DNA of 62,144 nucleotides from an uncultured Cellvibrionales bacterium (GTDB lineage Bacteria > Pseudomonadota > Gammaproteobacteria > Pseudomonadales > Porticoccaceae): contig CAJXWQ010000009.1 in NCBI GenBank assembly GCA_913062605.1, positions 1 through 62,144 on the forward strand, in the 5' to 3' direction. Below the pieces are notes generated by a model. The model saw only the letters and a program-made list of their open reading frames with translations. It was not told the origin of the DNA and ran no database searches. This document shows, one piece after another, positions 25,757 through 34,398 of the stretch; position 1 is the stretch's first letter; every line of letters begins with the position of its first letter. The translations under genes were made by a program, and so were the position numbers.

Positions 25757-26368
25757 ATGCACCCACCCATCTCAGATCGTTTCAGAGGATTTTTGCCCAT
25801 CGTTGTTGATGTAGAAACGGGCGGCTTCAACTCAGATACTGATGCGCTGCTGGAAATTGCTGCTGTGACGCTAGCCATGGATGAGGATGGCATTCTGATG
25901 CCTGACGAAACCCTTTGCCATGCCGTCATCCCTTTCGAAGGCTCAAATATTGAACAGGCTGCATTGGATATCACCGGCATAAACCCAGACGACCCTTACC
26001 GTATGGCCCTTGAAGAAGACGAGGCGCTCAAGTCTCTGTTTCAACCCATTCGGGCCGCTGTCAAGGAAGCCCACTGCAACCGAGCCATCATGGTGGCCCA
26101 CAATGCTCATTTCGATCTAGGATTTCTCAATACGGCTGTCACACGTAACAACATTAAGCGTAATCCGTTTCACCCATTCTCCTGTTTTGACACTGCCACT
26201 CTTGCCGGGCTCGCCTATGGACAAACAGTCCTAGCCAAGGCTTGCGATGTCGCAGAAATAAAGTTCAACAATGACAAGGCCCACTCCGCAGCCTACGATG
26301 CCGAAAAAACAGCTGAACTGTTCTGCGGTATTGTCAATCGATGGAAGGACCTGGGCGGCTGGGATTGA
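25757..26368 (+). CDS. rnt: Ribonuclease T
   Basis: 3'-5' exonuclease of the DEDD family that trims tRNA and other stable RNA 3' ends. 203 residues, with motif [23 protein letters not shown], motif [15 protein letters not shown] and motif [17 protein letters not shown]. It starts two bases after the pyrC stop, so the two are co-transcribed; the pyrC-rnt pairing is common in gammaproteobacteria. Confidence 0.96.
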   Translation: MHPPISDRFRGFLPIVVDVETGGFNSDTDALLEIAAVTLAMDEDGILMPDETLCHAVIPFEGSNIEQAALDITGINPDDPYRMALEEDEALKSLFQPIRAAVKEAHCNRAIMVAHNAHFDLGFLNTAVTRNNIKRNPFHPFSCFDTATLAGLAYGQTVLAKACDVAEIKFNNDKAHSAAYDAEKTAELFCGIVNRWKDLGGWD

Positions 26369-26391
26369 CAGGACCCACGGCTCACTCCAAA

Positions 26392-26437
26392 ATTCAAACA
26401 AACCTTCAACTCAAACAAATCCTCTCAAACAGGAGCC
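26392..26437 (+). repeat. Repeat units ending in a ribosome-binding site
   Basis: ATTCAAACAAACCTTCAA, CTCAAACAAATCCT and CTCAAACAGGAGCC stand head to tail (18, 14 and 14 bp). The last copy carries the AGGAG used by the next gene at 26444. Confidence 0.7.
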
Positions 26438-26443
26438 CGCATC

Positions 26444-26749
26444 ATGAGCGGCAAAGCTAAGGCGATTATCGCCCATATCACATTGATGGGATGGATCATT
26501 GCACTCATCCTCAACATGAACAACAAGGACGAATTTGCCTCATACTATATCCGCCAATATCTGGGCATCATGATTATCGGCGTCTTGGGCAATGCAGCAC
26601 TGAACATGGTGAATGGCACACTAGCCATGGTATGGGGTGTCATTATGCTAGTGATCTGGCTACTGAGCCTGATAGGCGCCATCACTAATAAGAAAAATGA
26701 GACGCCAGTGGTAGGCCGTTACTTTCAGGACTGGTTTAAAGGATTGTAG
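26444..26749 (+). CDS. DUF4870/Tic20-like small membrane protein
   Basis: 101 residues with three hydrophobic helices (IIAHITLMGWIIALILNM, QYLGIMIIGVLGNAALNMV, MVWGVIMLVIWLLSLIGAI) and the FASYYIRQYLGI segment typical of DUF4870/Tic20-like membrane proteins. Function is unknown. It starts 75 bp after rnt behind a repeat-derived AGGAG and is convergent with the ferredoxin gene. Confidence 0.8.
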   Translation: MSGKAKAIIAHITLMGWIIALILNMNNKDEFASYYIRQYLGIMIIGVLGNAALNMVNGTLAMVWGVIMLVIWLLSLIGAITNKKNETPVVGRYFQDWFKGL

Positions 26750-26808
26750 CCCAAGCCTTCCTTATGCGCAGTAAGCGCCTTGTTCAACAAAGGCTGTGAG
26801 CGTGTGTG

Positions 26809-27129
26809 CTAATACTGAGACTGCGGCAGCCTGACGACCAGGCCATCCAGCTCTTCAGTCACTTTGATTTGGCAGCTCAAACGACTTGTATCCTGAGGAT
26901 CAACGACCATTTCAAGCATCTCTTTTTCTGCACTCCCTGGCCCACCAACTTGCTCATACCAACCTTCATCTACATAACAATGACAAGTAGCACATCGACA
27001 TGCCCCACCACATTCAGCAAGGATGCCGTCAATCATATTATCCACAGCACCCTGCATCACCGAACTTCCCACTGGGACATCAGCCTCATACTCAGAACCA
27101 TCAGCCTCAATATAGTGAATAATTGGCAC
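26809..27129 (-). CDS. [2Fe-2S] ferredoxin, adrenodoxin/putidaredoxin type
   Basis: 106-residue electron carrier. The cluster cysteines are in AECGGACRCATCHCYV (C-x5-C-x2-C spacing) with the fourth in RLSCQI. The length and the VVRLPQSQY tail match ferredoxins of the putidaredoxin/Fdx type. I prefer the GTG at 27127-27129 (VPIIHYIEADG) because AAGGGG lies nine bases upstream and homologues begin there; the ORF reads 12 codons further. It has no isc genes beside it, so it may serve a P450 or another oxygenase rather than Fe-S assembly. Confidence 0.9.
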   Translation of the reverse strand: MPIIHYIEADGSEYEADVPVGSSVMQGAVDNMIDGILAECGGACRCATCHCYVDEGWYEQVGGPGSAEKEMLEMVVDPQDTSRLSCQIKVTEELDGLVVRLPQSQY

Positions 27130-27608
27130 AGACTTATCCCCTTTGATCAACAACACTTTTATCACTATAAACGTTATTGATCGACCTGCTCAATCTACAA
27201 TCCTCCCACCATGCAACACCAGAAAGGCTAATACCCATCGTCGCTGCTGTAATAGTAAACACCTTATCCGTAGTAACTTTAATAGTAACGCCTCCACCCC
27301 TAAATCATTTTATGTAAAATAATTACAAACACAAAAACCTCACATACAACACATATAAATTTATATTAAACAGTGGATTAAAGCGGTTTATTGATGTTGT
27401 TTAATGTATACGTCCGATCCTGACAAAAAGAGAACCCTCTATTGATAACTCAAGATTATGTATATAAACTACACAATCTGTTCAACCAGTGCTACCCAGT
27501 AATTCACATGGAAATTACTCCCTAGGTCACGGTAGAATAGCCGCCCTGTCAGGGGCGCCACGAGACACGCCCCATACAACCCCAACAAGTCATTTATGAG
27601 AAGAAATA
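27130..27608. other. AT-rich intergenic region upstream of maeB
   Basis: 479 bp without a convincing gene. It holds the divergent control regions of the ferredoxin and malic enzyme. Visible elements are TTGATA at 27442 with TATAAA at 27463 (spacer 15, weak) and an inverted repeat AGTAATT...AATTACT at 27498-27519. No RNA gene was recognised. Confidence 0.5.
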
Positions 27609-29888
27609 ATGGTTGACTCATTTAAGGAAAGCGCTCTTCGCTATCATATGGAGCCAGTTCCAGGAAAGCTGGAAATCCGGCCCACCAAGCCACTGGCCAA
27701 TGCACGCGACCTATCCGAAGCCTACTCCCCTGGCGTAGCCTACGCCTGTGGATTGATTGTAAAAAACCCTACAGATGTGGCACGTGTTACCGCACGAGGA
27801 AATCTTGTAGGCGTAGTGAGCAATGGCACTGCGGTGTTGGGCCTTGGAGATATAGGCCCTCTAGCATCGAAACCAGTCATGGAAGGCAAGGCCGTATTGT
27901 TTAAAAAATTCGCCAATATTGATGTGTTCGATATTGAGCTCGATGAAACCGATGTTGACAAGCTCGTCGACATTATCGCGTCCCTTGAACCAACTTTTGG
28001 CGGCATCAACCTAGAAGATATTAAAGCGCCTGAATGCTTCCTTGTTGAGCAAAAATTGCGCGAACGAATGAACATACCGGTCTTCCATGATGACCAACAT
28101 GGGACAGCTATTGTTTCTGCAGCAGCCGTCTACAACGGCTTGCGTATTGTCGAAAAAAATATTGAAGACATAAAACTGGTCGTCACTGGTGCCGGTGCTG
28201 CAAGCATCGCTTGTGTGGATCTGCTGGTAAGCATGGGACTTCGCAAAGATAATGTCCGCATGATTGACCGCAATGGGGTCATATACAAAGGCCGAGAAGC
28301 CGGCATGAACCCCTGGAAAGAAGGCTACGCTGTAGAAACCAACGACCGCACTCTGGACGATGCCATTGCTGATGCCGATCTGTTTCTGGGGTTGTCAGGC
28401 CCAGGAATTCTCAAGGCTGATATGGTGAAGAAGATGGCAGCCAACCCACTGATTTTGGCCATGTCGAATCCAACACCAGAAATTATGCCAGAGCTGGCCA
28501 AGGCCGCCAGACCAGATGCCATTCTAGCGACGGGCCGCTCCGACTACCCCAACCAGGTTAACAACGTCCTCTGCTTCCCATTTATTTTCCGTGGTGCACT
28601 AGACTGCGGCGCGACCGTCATCAATGATGAAATGAAACAAGCCTGCGTCAAGGCCATTGCTGACCTAGCTCACAGAGAAACATCACAGGTCGTTGCTGAA
28701 GCCTATGCAGGCGAGGAATTAAAGTTTGGGCCAGACTACCTGATTCCCAAACCCTTTGACCCCCGATTAATTGAAGAAGTACCACTGGCTGTCGTCAAAG
28801 CTGCCATGGAAAGCGGTGTCGCAACACGCCCCATTGAGGATATGGAAGCCTATCGCAACAAGCTGCACTCCTATGTCAGCCGTAGCCGCCTGTTTATGCA
28901 GCCCATGATTGAACTGGCTCGCAAAAACCCACCCCGCATTGCCTATGCAGAAGGGGAAAATGACGATGTACTGCATTCAATGCAGGGCATTGTAGACGAG
29001 AAGGTAGCCAAACCCATATTGATCGGCCGCCCAGCCATTATCAAACGCAAACTTGAGGAAATGAGGCTGAGAGTCCGCCCCGGAATTGATGTAGAGATAT
29101 TTGATCCTGAAGAAGGTGACCACCACGAAAACTATTGGCAGCACTACCACCAATGCGTTGGCCGTTCAGGTGTTTCTGTTGAAGCCGCCCAAAATGCCAT
29201 ACACAATAACAACACCGTACTGGCCGCCATCATGGTAGCGCTTGGCGATGCCGAGGGACTCGTCTGCGGTAAAGTGGGTCGGTATGACGAACACCTCAAG
29301 AACATCCAAAGTATTATCCCCCCCAGCAATGCAGACGGCCATGTGTCATCTATCTGCGTACTACTATTGGAAGATGGCCCTCTATTTCTGGCTGACCCCT
29401 TTGTCAATGTTGACCCCTCCGAGGATCAGGTCGTAACCACCGCCAAAGACGCCATCCGCTTTGCGAAAAGCTTTGGCATTAAGCCCAAAGTCGCATTACT
29501 GTCTCACTCCAACTTTGGCACTTACGATGACGAGTCTGCCCACAAAATGAAGCGTGCCTCCGAACGCTTACGGCATCAATTGCCCGATGTACAAATCGAA
29601 GGTGAAATGCACGCCATGTCAGCACTCAACGAAACACTTAGAGCGAGTATCTGTAAAGATGCTAACCTCAATGGTCGTGCTAACGTGCTGATTATGCCTA
29701 ATATGGATGCAGCCAGCATTGCCTTAGGGTTAATTCGCTCACTCACTAATGCACGTTTAGTTGGCCCGTTCCTCTATGGCCTCGAAAAACCAGCACATAT
29801 TTTGATCCCTTCTGTTTCTGGTAGAGGAATACTTAATATGACAGCGATGATCGGCGCAGGTATTCACGCAAAATCCGAACAAAGCTAG
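27609..29888 (+). CDS. maeB: NADP-dependent malic enzyme with phosphotransacetylase-like domain
   Basis: 759 residues. It decarboxylates malate to pyruvate, yielding NADPH. The malic enzyme part (about 1-420) contains [22 protein letters not shown] and the dinucleotide-binding [15 protein letters not shown]. The rest (about 430-759) is a phosphate acetyltransferase-like domain that is regulatory in this family. It stands alone between a long upstream region and a very strong terminator. With icd and pntAB also in the window, several NADPH sources are close together, though not in one operon. Confidence 0.97.
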   Translation: MVDSFKESALRYHMEPVPGKLEIRPTKPLANARDLSEAYSPGVAYACGLIVKNPTDVARVTARGNLVGVVSNGTAVLGLGDIGPLASKPVMEGKAVLFKKFANIDVFDIELDETDVDKLVDIIASLEPTFGGINLEDIKAPECFLVEQKLRERMNIPVFHDDQHGTAIVSAAAVYNGLRIVEKNIEDIKLVVTGAGAASIACVDLLVSMGLRKDNVRMIDRNGVIYKGREAGMNPWKEGYAVETNDRTLDDAIADADLFLGLSGPGILKADMVKKMAANPLILAMSNPTPEIMPELAKAARPDAILATGRSDYPNQVNNVLCFPFIFRGALDCGATVINDEMKQACVKAIADLAHRETSQVVAEAYAGEELKFGPDYLIPKPFDPRLIEEVPLAVVKAAMESGVATRPIEDMEAYRNKLHSYVSRSRLFMQPMIELARKNPPRIAYAEGENDDVLHSMQGIVDEKVAKPILIGRPAIIKRKLEEMRLRVRPGIDVEIFDPEEGDHHENYWQHYHQCVGRSGVSVEAAQNAIHNNNTVLAAIMVALGDAEGLVCGKVGRYDEHLKNIQSIIPPSNADGHVSSICVLLLEDGPLFLADPFVNVDPSEDQVVTTAKDAIRFAKSFGIKPKVALLSHSNFGTYDDESAHKMKRASERLRHQLPDVQIEGEMHAMSALNETLRASICKDANLNGRANVLIMPNMDAASIALGLIRSLTNARLVGPFLYGLEKPAHILIPSVSGRGILNMTAMIGAGIHAKSEQS

Positions 29889-29894
29889 CTAAGA

Positions 29895-29940
29895 AACTGA
29901 CATAAAAAACGCGGCTAATGCCGCGTTTTTTATGTCAGTT
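29895..29940. terminator. Intrinsic terminator after maeB
   Basis: Perfect 21-bp stem: AACTGACATAAAAAACGCGGC (29895-29915) pairs with 29920-29940 across the loop TAAT. The CGCGGC core is followed by TTTTTT inside the stem. It can act in either direction and ends maeB. Confidence 0.95.
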
Positions 29941-29996
29941 CATTTATATCTACACAAAACCATCATCTGCTACAAACTATCAATTACCTCTAAAAA

Positions 29997-30203
29997 CTAA
30001 TAGTGAGGAGGCCTTTCATCTACCGGTTTATCATCCGGCTGGTCAACATCTAACTCTTTCATTCTAGAAACCAAGAGTTCGCATTTAACCAACAAGGCAT
30101 CAATCTGATCCTGTTGGCGACAAATCACATCATTCAGCTGCTGAATGGTATCTTCCTGATACGCCAATTTGGTTTCCACTTCGACCAGACGATCTTCATC
30201 CAT
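29997..30203 (-). CDS. slyX: SlyX family protein
   Basis: 68-residue coiled-coil protein. MDEDRLVEVETKLAYQEDTIQQLNDVICRQQ is a heptad-rich helix, and the C-terminus ends in the family's PPHY. I placed the start at residue 16 of the longer ORF, matching homologues. The molecular function of SlyX is unknown. Confidence 0.88.
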   Translation of the reverse strand: MDEDRLVEVETKLAYQEDTIQQLNDVICRQQDQIDALLVKCELLVSRMKELDVDQPDDKPVDERPPHY

Positions 30204-30265
30204 AGCTTTCTCTTCTCCTTCAAAAGGATGAAGGTAACATTTTAGCATTAAGAATTAGCACCCAA

Positions 30266-30300
30266 TAAAAAGCCGCAGGAGACTACGCTCACCTGCGGCT
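30266..30300 (-). terminator. Intrinsic terminator after the peroxiredoxin gene
   Basis: On the minus strand AGCCGCAGG ... CCTGCGGCT (9 bp, 12-nt loop) is followed by TTTTATT. It lies 39 bp after the peroxiredoxin stop. Confidence 0.88.
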
Positions 30301-30338
30301 CTAGATTTGGCAGCTGCTTACTTACAGTGACTCGATAC

Positions 30339-30944
30339 TTACAACGAATCAGAGTTTTCTGCCAAGTACGAAGCAACACCATCTGGTGATGCGTCCATAC
30401 CCTTGTCACCTTCTTTCCAACCAGCAGGGCACACTTCACCGTGCTGTTGATGGAAGCTCAATGCATCAATCATGCGTAACATTTCATCAATGTTACGACC
30501 TAAAGGCAGGTCATTAACCACTTGGTGACGAACAACACCCTCTTCATCAATCAAAAACGAACCACGGAAGGCTACGCCTGCCGCATCGAACTCAACATCA
30601 TAAGCCTGACAAATTTCGTGCTTCATATCCGCTACCAACGGATATCTCACTGGACCAATACCGCCATCATTAATAGCTGTATTACGCCACGCGTTGTGGG
30701 TAAAGACGGAATCAATAGAAACACCAATTACTTCAACACCACGTTTCTGGAAATCTTCAATACGGTGATCGAATGCAATCAGCTCTGAAGGGCATACAAA
30801 GGTAAAATCCAGCGGATAAAAGAAAACAACTGCCTTTTTACCTTTAATGGTTTCGGACAGGTTAAACCCATCTACAATTTCGCCATTACCCAATACTGCA
30901 CCAGAGGTGAAATCTGGGGCCGGCTTACCTACTAATACTCCCAT
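30339..30944 (-). CDS. Typical 2-Cys peroxiredoxin
   Basis: 201-residue AhpC/TSA-family peroxidase that reduces hydrogen peroxide and organic peroxides. The peroxidatic cysteine is C51 in PLDFTFVCPSE, and the resolving cysteine is in HGEVCPAGWKEGDKGM. The C-terminus (SYLAENSDSL) is extended as in sensitive eukaryote-like Prx forms, but no YF motif is present. It is followed by its own terminator. A GrxD-type glutaredoxin gene lies upstream on the same strand. Confidence 0.95.
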   Translation of the reverse strand: MGVLVGKPAPDFTSGAVLGNGEIVDGFNLSETIKGKKAVVFFYPLDFTFVCPSELIAFDHRIEDFQKRGVEVIGVSIDSVFTHNAWRNTAINDGGIGPVRYPLVADMKHEICQAYDVEFDAAGVAFRGSFLIDEEGVVRHQVVNDLPLGRNIDEMLRMIDALSFHQQHGEVCPAGWKEGDKGMDASPDGVASYLAENSDSL

Positions 30945-31107
30945 GTGTAACTCCTTAATCAGTCAGTTTTTCAGAACAACCTAGGATAATTGATACCCTA
31001 ATTCTCAAATTTGGTATAGCCAATCTTACACAATGAAACAAACCTGTCTCATTGTAATTAGCTATGGCAGTAATAAGCGACGTCTAATACCTAGAAGATA
31101 CTATAGG

Positions 31108-31434
31108 CTATTCAGCAGCACTCTGTGCCGCCTCTTTCACTAACTCTATCAACTCACCTTTGGCATGCATTTCAGTGACAATGTCACAACCGCCGATCAA
31201 CTCACCATTGATCCACAACTGAGGAAATGTCGGCCAGTTTGCAAATTTCGGCAGATTCGCGCGAATCTCTGGATTGGAAAGTATATCCACATAAGCAAAG
31301 CGTTCGCCGCAGGATGTAAGTGCTTCTATAGTACGAGCTGAGAAACCGCACTGGGGTTGGCTGGGAGAGCCCTTCATATACAAAATGACTGGATTACCTT
31401 CCACCTGATCTCGAATGGTTTCCATAATATCCAT
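31108..31434 (-). CDS. grxD: Monothiol glutaredoxin (Grx4 type)
   Basis: 108 residues with the monothiol CGFS active site in GSPSQPQCGFSARTIEAL. It also has the TFPQLWINGELIGGCDIV segment that binds glutathione. Such proteins carry a glutathione-ligated [2Fe-2S] cluster and help in Fe-S trafficking and iron sensing. ATG 31432-31434 is preferred (AGAGG nine bases upstream). It is divergent from the Fur-like promoter of the porin gene. Confidence 0.94.
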   Translation of the reverse strand: MDIMETIRDQVEGNPVILYMKGSPSQPQCGFSARTIEALTSCGERFAYVDILSNPEIRANLPKFANWPTFPQLWINGELIGGCDIVTEMHAKGELIELVKEAAQSAAE

Positions 31435-31571
31435 TAATTCATACCTCTGTAACAATAATAGTCGACTAGAAAGGTCAACTATTTTACTCCTATAAGCGCC
31501 TCTCTAAAACCATTTAACCAAAAAAATCTATGCCTTATAGCCATTAATGGGCGCATCTATATGATCTGAGT

Positions 31572-31600
31572 CAAATGCAAATGAGAATTGTTTGCATTTG
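31572..31600 (+). promoter_or_regulatory. Fur-like operator with a perfect 10-bp palindrome
   Basis: CAAATGCAAA and TTTGCATTTG are exact inverted copies separated by nine bases. Within this, GCAAATGAGAATTGTTTGC (31577-31595) matches 12 of 19 positions of the Fur consensus. It overlaps the -35 of the porin promoter, as expected for a repressor site. Confidence 0.75.
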
Positions 31601-31620
31601 CATTTAGAAATCCCTATAGT
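31592..31620 (+). promoter_or_regulatory. Sigma-70 promoter of the porin/FMN-binding/PepSY unit
   Basis: TTGCAT (31592-31597), a 17-bp spacer and TATAGT (31615-31620), about 44 bp before the porin ATG. Confidence 0.7.
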
Positions 31621-31663
31621 ACCGGCCAATTCTTAGACATCACAACTAATGGGGATTAGTAAC

Positions 31664-32911
31664 ATGAACAAAAAACTTTTGGCCGCTATTATAGCCATCA
31701 ATGTCGCTGCCGGAGCTCAGGCAGCACCAAGCCTGGAGGAAATGTGGGAGTTGGTTCAAAAACAACAGACTGAAATTGCCCAACTAAACGCCCAACTTGA
31801 AAAAACTGAACAACGGGTATCAGAAACGGAAGTTAAAACCGAAGCTACTTTTGCCGCCGTAGAGGAAGTCACCGCTGGCCCTATGGCCAATCTTGCTGAG
31901 TGGGCAGATAAAACCAGTATCGGTGGTTATGGTGAGCTGCACTACAACAACCTGACATCTGACGATTCCGACAAATCAAAGGATGAATTTGACCTTCACC
32001 GTTTTGTCATGTTCTTTGGCCATCAGTTTAACGATGACTTGAGATTCTACTCTGAACTGGAAGTTGAACACAGTTTAGTCAAAGATACCAAAGATGGTTC
32101 CAATGGTGGCGAAGTAGAAGTTGAACAGGCCTATATCGAATGGGATTACACAGAAAACCACCGCGCCAAAGCTGGTGTCTTTTTGGTACCTGTGGGCCTC
32201 ATCAACGAGACTCACGAACCAGACGCCTTTTACGGCGTAGAACGTAACCCTGTTGAAAAAAACATCATTCCTGCTACATGGTGGGAAGGTGGCGCTATGT
32301 TCAGCGGTGAAATTGCCGAAGGCTTTAGCTATGACGCTGGCGTTCACTCAGGGTTATTTATTGATCCCACAAACAGTAAATCAAAAATTCGCGATGGTCG
32401 CCAAAAAGTCAGTAAAGCAAAAGGTGATGACCTGGCATACACCGCACGCATCAAATACACTGGCATGCCCGGCCTGGAATTGGCCGCAACGGTTCAACAC
32501 CAAACGGATGTTTGGCAAGGTGAGTCCTTTGCTGGTGAAGAAGAAGCCGACGCTAACCTTTGGGAATTACATGCCGCGTATAATAACGGCCCCATTGGCG
32601 TACGAGCTCTCTACGCACATTGGGATATCGATGACGTGATTGAAAATGTGATAGCTGGTGCCGATGAGCAGGAAGGTTTTTACATCGAGCCGTCATACCG
32701 CCTCACCGAAAAACTCGGTATCTTCGCCCGCTACAGTGAATGGGACAATCAGGCTGGAGACAGCAGTGATACTGAAAGACAGCAGTATGACCTAGGTTTC
32801 AACTACTGGCTTGATGAACATGTGGTATTGAAAGCAGACTATATGCGTGAAGACACTGAAACTGGCGATGAGCTTCGTGGATTTAACCTGGGTATAGGTT
32901 GGAGCTTCTAA
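31664..32911 (+). CDS. Outer-membrane porin, phosphate-selective O/P-like
   Basis: 415 residues. A signal peptide (MNKKLLAAIIAINVAAGAQA) is followed by a coiled-coil segment (MWELVQKQQTEIAQLNAQLEKTEQRVSE in outline) and then a barrel rich in alternating strands ending in GIGWSF with the C-terminal phenylalanine. The ATG at 31664 is chosen, with GGGG nine bases upstream. The Fur-like site, and the redox proteins downstream, suggest a porin induced under iron limitation. The substrate cannot be read from the sequence. Confidence 0.88.
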   Translation: MNKKLLAAIIAINVAAGAQAAPSLEEMWELVQKQQTEIAQLNAQLEKTEQRVSETEVKTEATFAAVEEVTAGPMANLAEWADKTSIGGYGELHYNNLTSDDSDKSKDEFDLHRFVMFFGHQFNDDLRFYSELEVEHSLVKDTKDGSNGGEVEVEQAYIEWDYTENHRAKAGVFLVPVGLINETHEPDAFYGVERNPVEKNIIPATWWEGGAMFSGEIAEGFSYDAGVHSGLFIDPTNSKSKIRDGRQKVSKAKGDDLAYTARIKYTGMPGLELAATVQHQTDVWQGESFAGEEEADANLWELHAAYNNGPIGVRALYAHWDIDDVIENVIAGADEQEGFYIEPSYRLTEKLGIFARYSEWDNQAGDSSDTERQQYDLGFNYWLDEHVVLKADYMREDTETGDELRGFNLGIGWSF

Positions 32912-32916
32912 TTAAC

Positions 32917-32952
32917 GACTCTCCCTCTCTCCCCTCCCTCTATAGGAGAGTC
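32917..32952 (+). promoter_or_regulatory. Alternative leader hairpin sequestering a ribosome-binding site
   Basis: GACTCTCC (32917-32924) can pair with GGAGAGTC (32945-32952), which includes the AGGAG of the FMN-binding gene. A pyrimidine tract in between offers further pairing registers. It is mutually exclusive with the hairpin at 32943-32970. Confidence 0.55.
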
Positions 32953-32979
32953 ACATCTGTGGCTCTCCTATTATTTTTT
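32943..32979 (+). terminator. Terminator-like hairpin over the start of the FMN-binding gene
   Basis: TAGGAGAGTCAC (32943-32954) pairs with GTGGCTCTCCTA (32959-32970), with one T-G wobble and a 4-nt loop, followed by TTATTTTTT. The stem contains both the AGGAG and the GTG start codon of the downstream gene, so it can block transcription and translation together. Confidence 0.75.
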
Positions 32980-33534
32980 ACCCTTTTATTTTCAAGTACA
33001 GCACTCAGCAAAGGTATTTACCAAACCGTACCTGAGTTCCTTTCAGAAGTTTTTAGCCCCGAAGAACCCCAGCAGGAGTACCTATGGTTAACTCCAGAGC
33101 TAAAAAAAACTGCTCGAAAAATTATTAAACGCCCTGTTCGCGGCATAAGAGTACGATACTGGCGATTGGGCGAAAAAACTGTATGGATCAAGGAAGAAAT
33201 TGGTAAAGAATTGCCCATTACTATAGGTGTGGTAGTGAACCAAGGTAGTATCGAGCAGGTTAAGATACTGGCCTTCCGAGAAAGTCGTGGGTGGGAAGTA
33301 CGCTATCCAGCATTTACAGCTCAGTATCTGGACGTCAAAATAACACCCGACAAAAAACTGGATACACATATTGATGGTATAACTGGTGCCACACTGTCTG
33401 TTCGAGCGGTAACAAAAGTTGCCACTCTGGCGCTTTTCTATCATCAACAAGTGATTTCAGCACAAAGCAAGCAAGCTCAAGACAAGCCAACACAAAGCAA
33501 AGAGACCAGACCTCTTGTCACAGAAACTCCGTAA
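32959..33534 (+). CDS. Exported FMN-binding domain protein
   Basis: 191 residues. A short signal peptide (MALLLFFTLLFSSTALS, then KGIY) leads to an FMN_bind domain with the covalent flavinylation motif DGITGATLS near residue 143; a threonine there is the expected attachment site for FMN by ApbE. No apbE gene is in the window. The start is GTG 32959 with AGGAG upstream. No in-frame start codon (ATG, GTG or TTG) lies between it and the hydrophobic core. The C-terminus is a 15-bp repeat encoding AQSKQ-type units. It overlaps the PepSY gene by 20 bases. Confidence 0.87.
   Translation: MALLLFFTLLFSSTALSKGIYQTVPEFLSEVFSPEEPQQEYLWLTPELKKTARKIIKRPVRGIRVRYWRLGEKTVWIKEEIGKELPITIGVVVNQGSIEQVKILAFRESRGWEVRYPAFTAQYLDVKITPDKKLDTHIDGITGATLSVRAVTKVATLALFYHQQVISAQSKQAQDKPTQSKETRPLVTETP
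33460..33504 (+). repeat. Three in-frame 15-bp units in the FMN-binding gene
   Basis: GCACAAAGCAAGCAA, GCTCAAGACAAGCCA and ACACAAAGCAAAGAG encode AQSKQ, AQDKP and TQSKE at the disordered C-terminus. Confidence 0.75.
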
Positions 33535-34288
33535 AAACATTATTCTTAACCTGCGCTGGCATCGGCGCATTGGGTTATCCGTCGTCATTATGGTGATTTT
33601 TCTTGCCATCACCGGCCTGTTGTTAAACCACTCCCCCTCCCTCGAGCTCAGCAAACAAGCTCTTCAGTATCAATGGCTGATGGACTGGTATGGCTTTGAA
33701 AGTGACAACGCCCAACCCACTGAGCACCATGGATTTAATATTAATGAAAAATGGCTGAGTCACTCTGGGCACAACGAGTTATTTCTTAACGATAAATCGG
33801 TGGCCAATTGCCAACCACCGCTCTTGGGAGCAGCCCACTTTCAGTCGCTACTTCTCGCTCTGTGCCAAGATGCACTGGTTATTCTCACACCCGAAGGAGA
33901 GCTGGTTGAAAAGCTGGATCAACTCAGCGGTCTACCAACAGGGGCTACAGCACTTCAGGTCGCTGACCAGAAGATTTTGATCAATATCGGCAACCAAACT
34001 GTATCACTCAATATCGACACTCTGAACCTCTTACACGTCGATCACCATCAGAAGGGCTGGAGCATGCCCTCCCCTCTGCCAACACCGCTTGCAGCACAAT
34101 TAGATAATAGAGCCGAGCGCCCAGGAATATCACTGGAAACACTCATACTCGATCTACACAGCGGCCGCTTTTTTGGCAATGCTGGCGTACTATTTGTCGA
34201 TTTGATCGGGTTATTAGTGTGCCTACTAGCCTTGACCGGACTTTGGGCATGGTACAGCCACAGCAAATTGCGCAAATCAGGCGGTTAG
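33515..34288 (+). CDS. PepSY-associated membrane protein
   Basis: 257 residues with an N-terminal helix (LRWHRRIGLSVVIMVIFLAITGLLLN) and a C-terminal helix (VLFVDLIGLLVCLLALTGLWAWY), flanking a periplasmic domain that ends in LILDLHSGRFFGNAGVLF, the pattern of PepSY_TM proteins. Histidines in the first helix (WHRR) and NHS could bind heme. The start is TTG at 33515, overlapping the FMN-binding gene. PepSY proteins beside flavinylated FMN_bind proteins are thought to carry electrons across the inner membrane, for example to ferric iron. That role is inferred here. Confidence 0.82.
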   Translation: MSQKLRKNIILNLRWHRRIGLSVVIMVIFLAITGLLLNHSPSLELSKQALQYQWLMDWYGFESDNAQPTEHHGFNINEKWLSHSGHNELFLNDKSVANCQPPLLGAAHFQSLLLALCQDALVILTPEGELVEKLDQLSGLPTGATALQVADQKILINIGNQTVSLNIDTLNLLHVDHHQKGWSMPSPLPTPLAAQLDNRAERPGISLETLILDLHSGRFFGNAGVLFVDLIGLLVCLLALTGLWAWYSHSKLRKSGG

Positions 34289-34398
34289 TCTTTAAAAACC
34301 AACGCTAACAGGTCAAACAGCGCCTTACCGAAATGGTCTGTCCAAAACAGCGATACAAACAAGTCCCACAATAAATAGATGACCTCTAATAGCCTCAT
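34285..34398 (-). CDS. Possible 37-residue hydrophobic protein
   Basis: An ATG at 34396-34398 opens MRLLEVIYLLWDLFVSLF, then WTDHFGKALFDLLALVFKD and a TAA overlapping the end of the PepSY gene. It would be an amphipathic or single-helix membrane peptide. No Shine-Dalgarno sequence is visible, and I recognise no family. Confidence 0.3.
   Translation of the reverse strand: MRLLEVIYLLWDLFVSLFWTDHFGKALFDLLALVFKD

Noticed and set aside
27391..27404. FNR-like site TTGATGTTGTTTAA before maeB
   Set aside because: The second half-site (TTTAA) does not match ATCAA/GTCAA, so it is not called.
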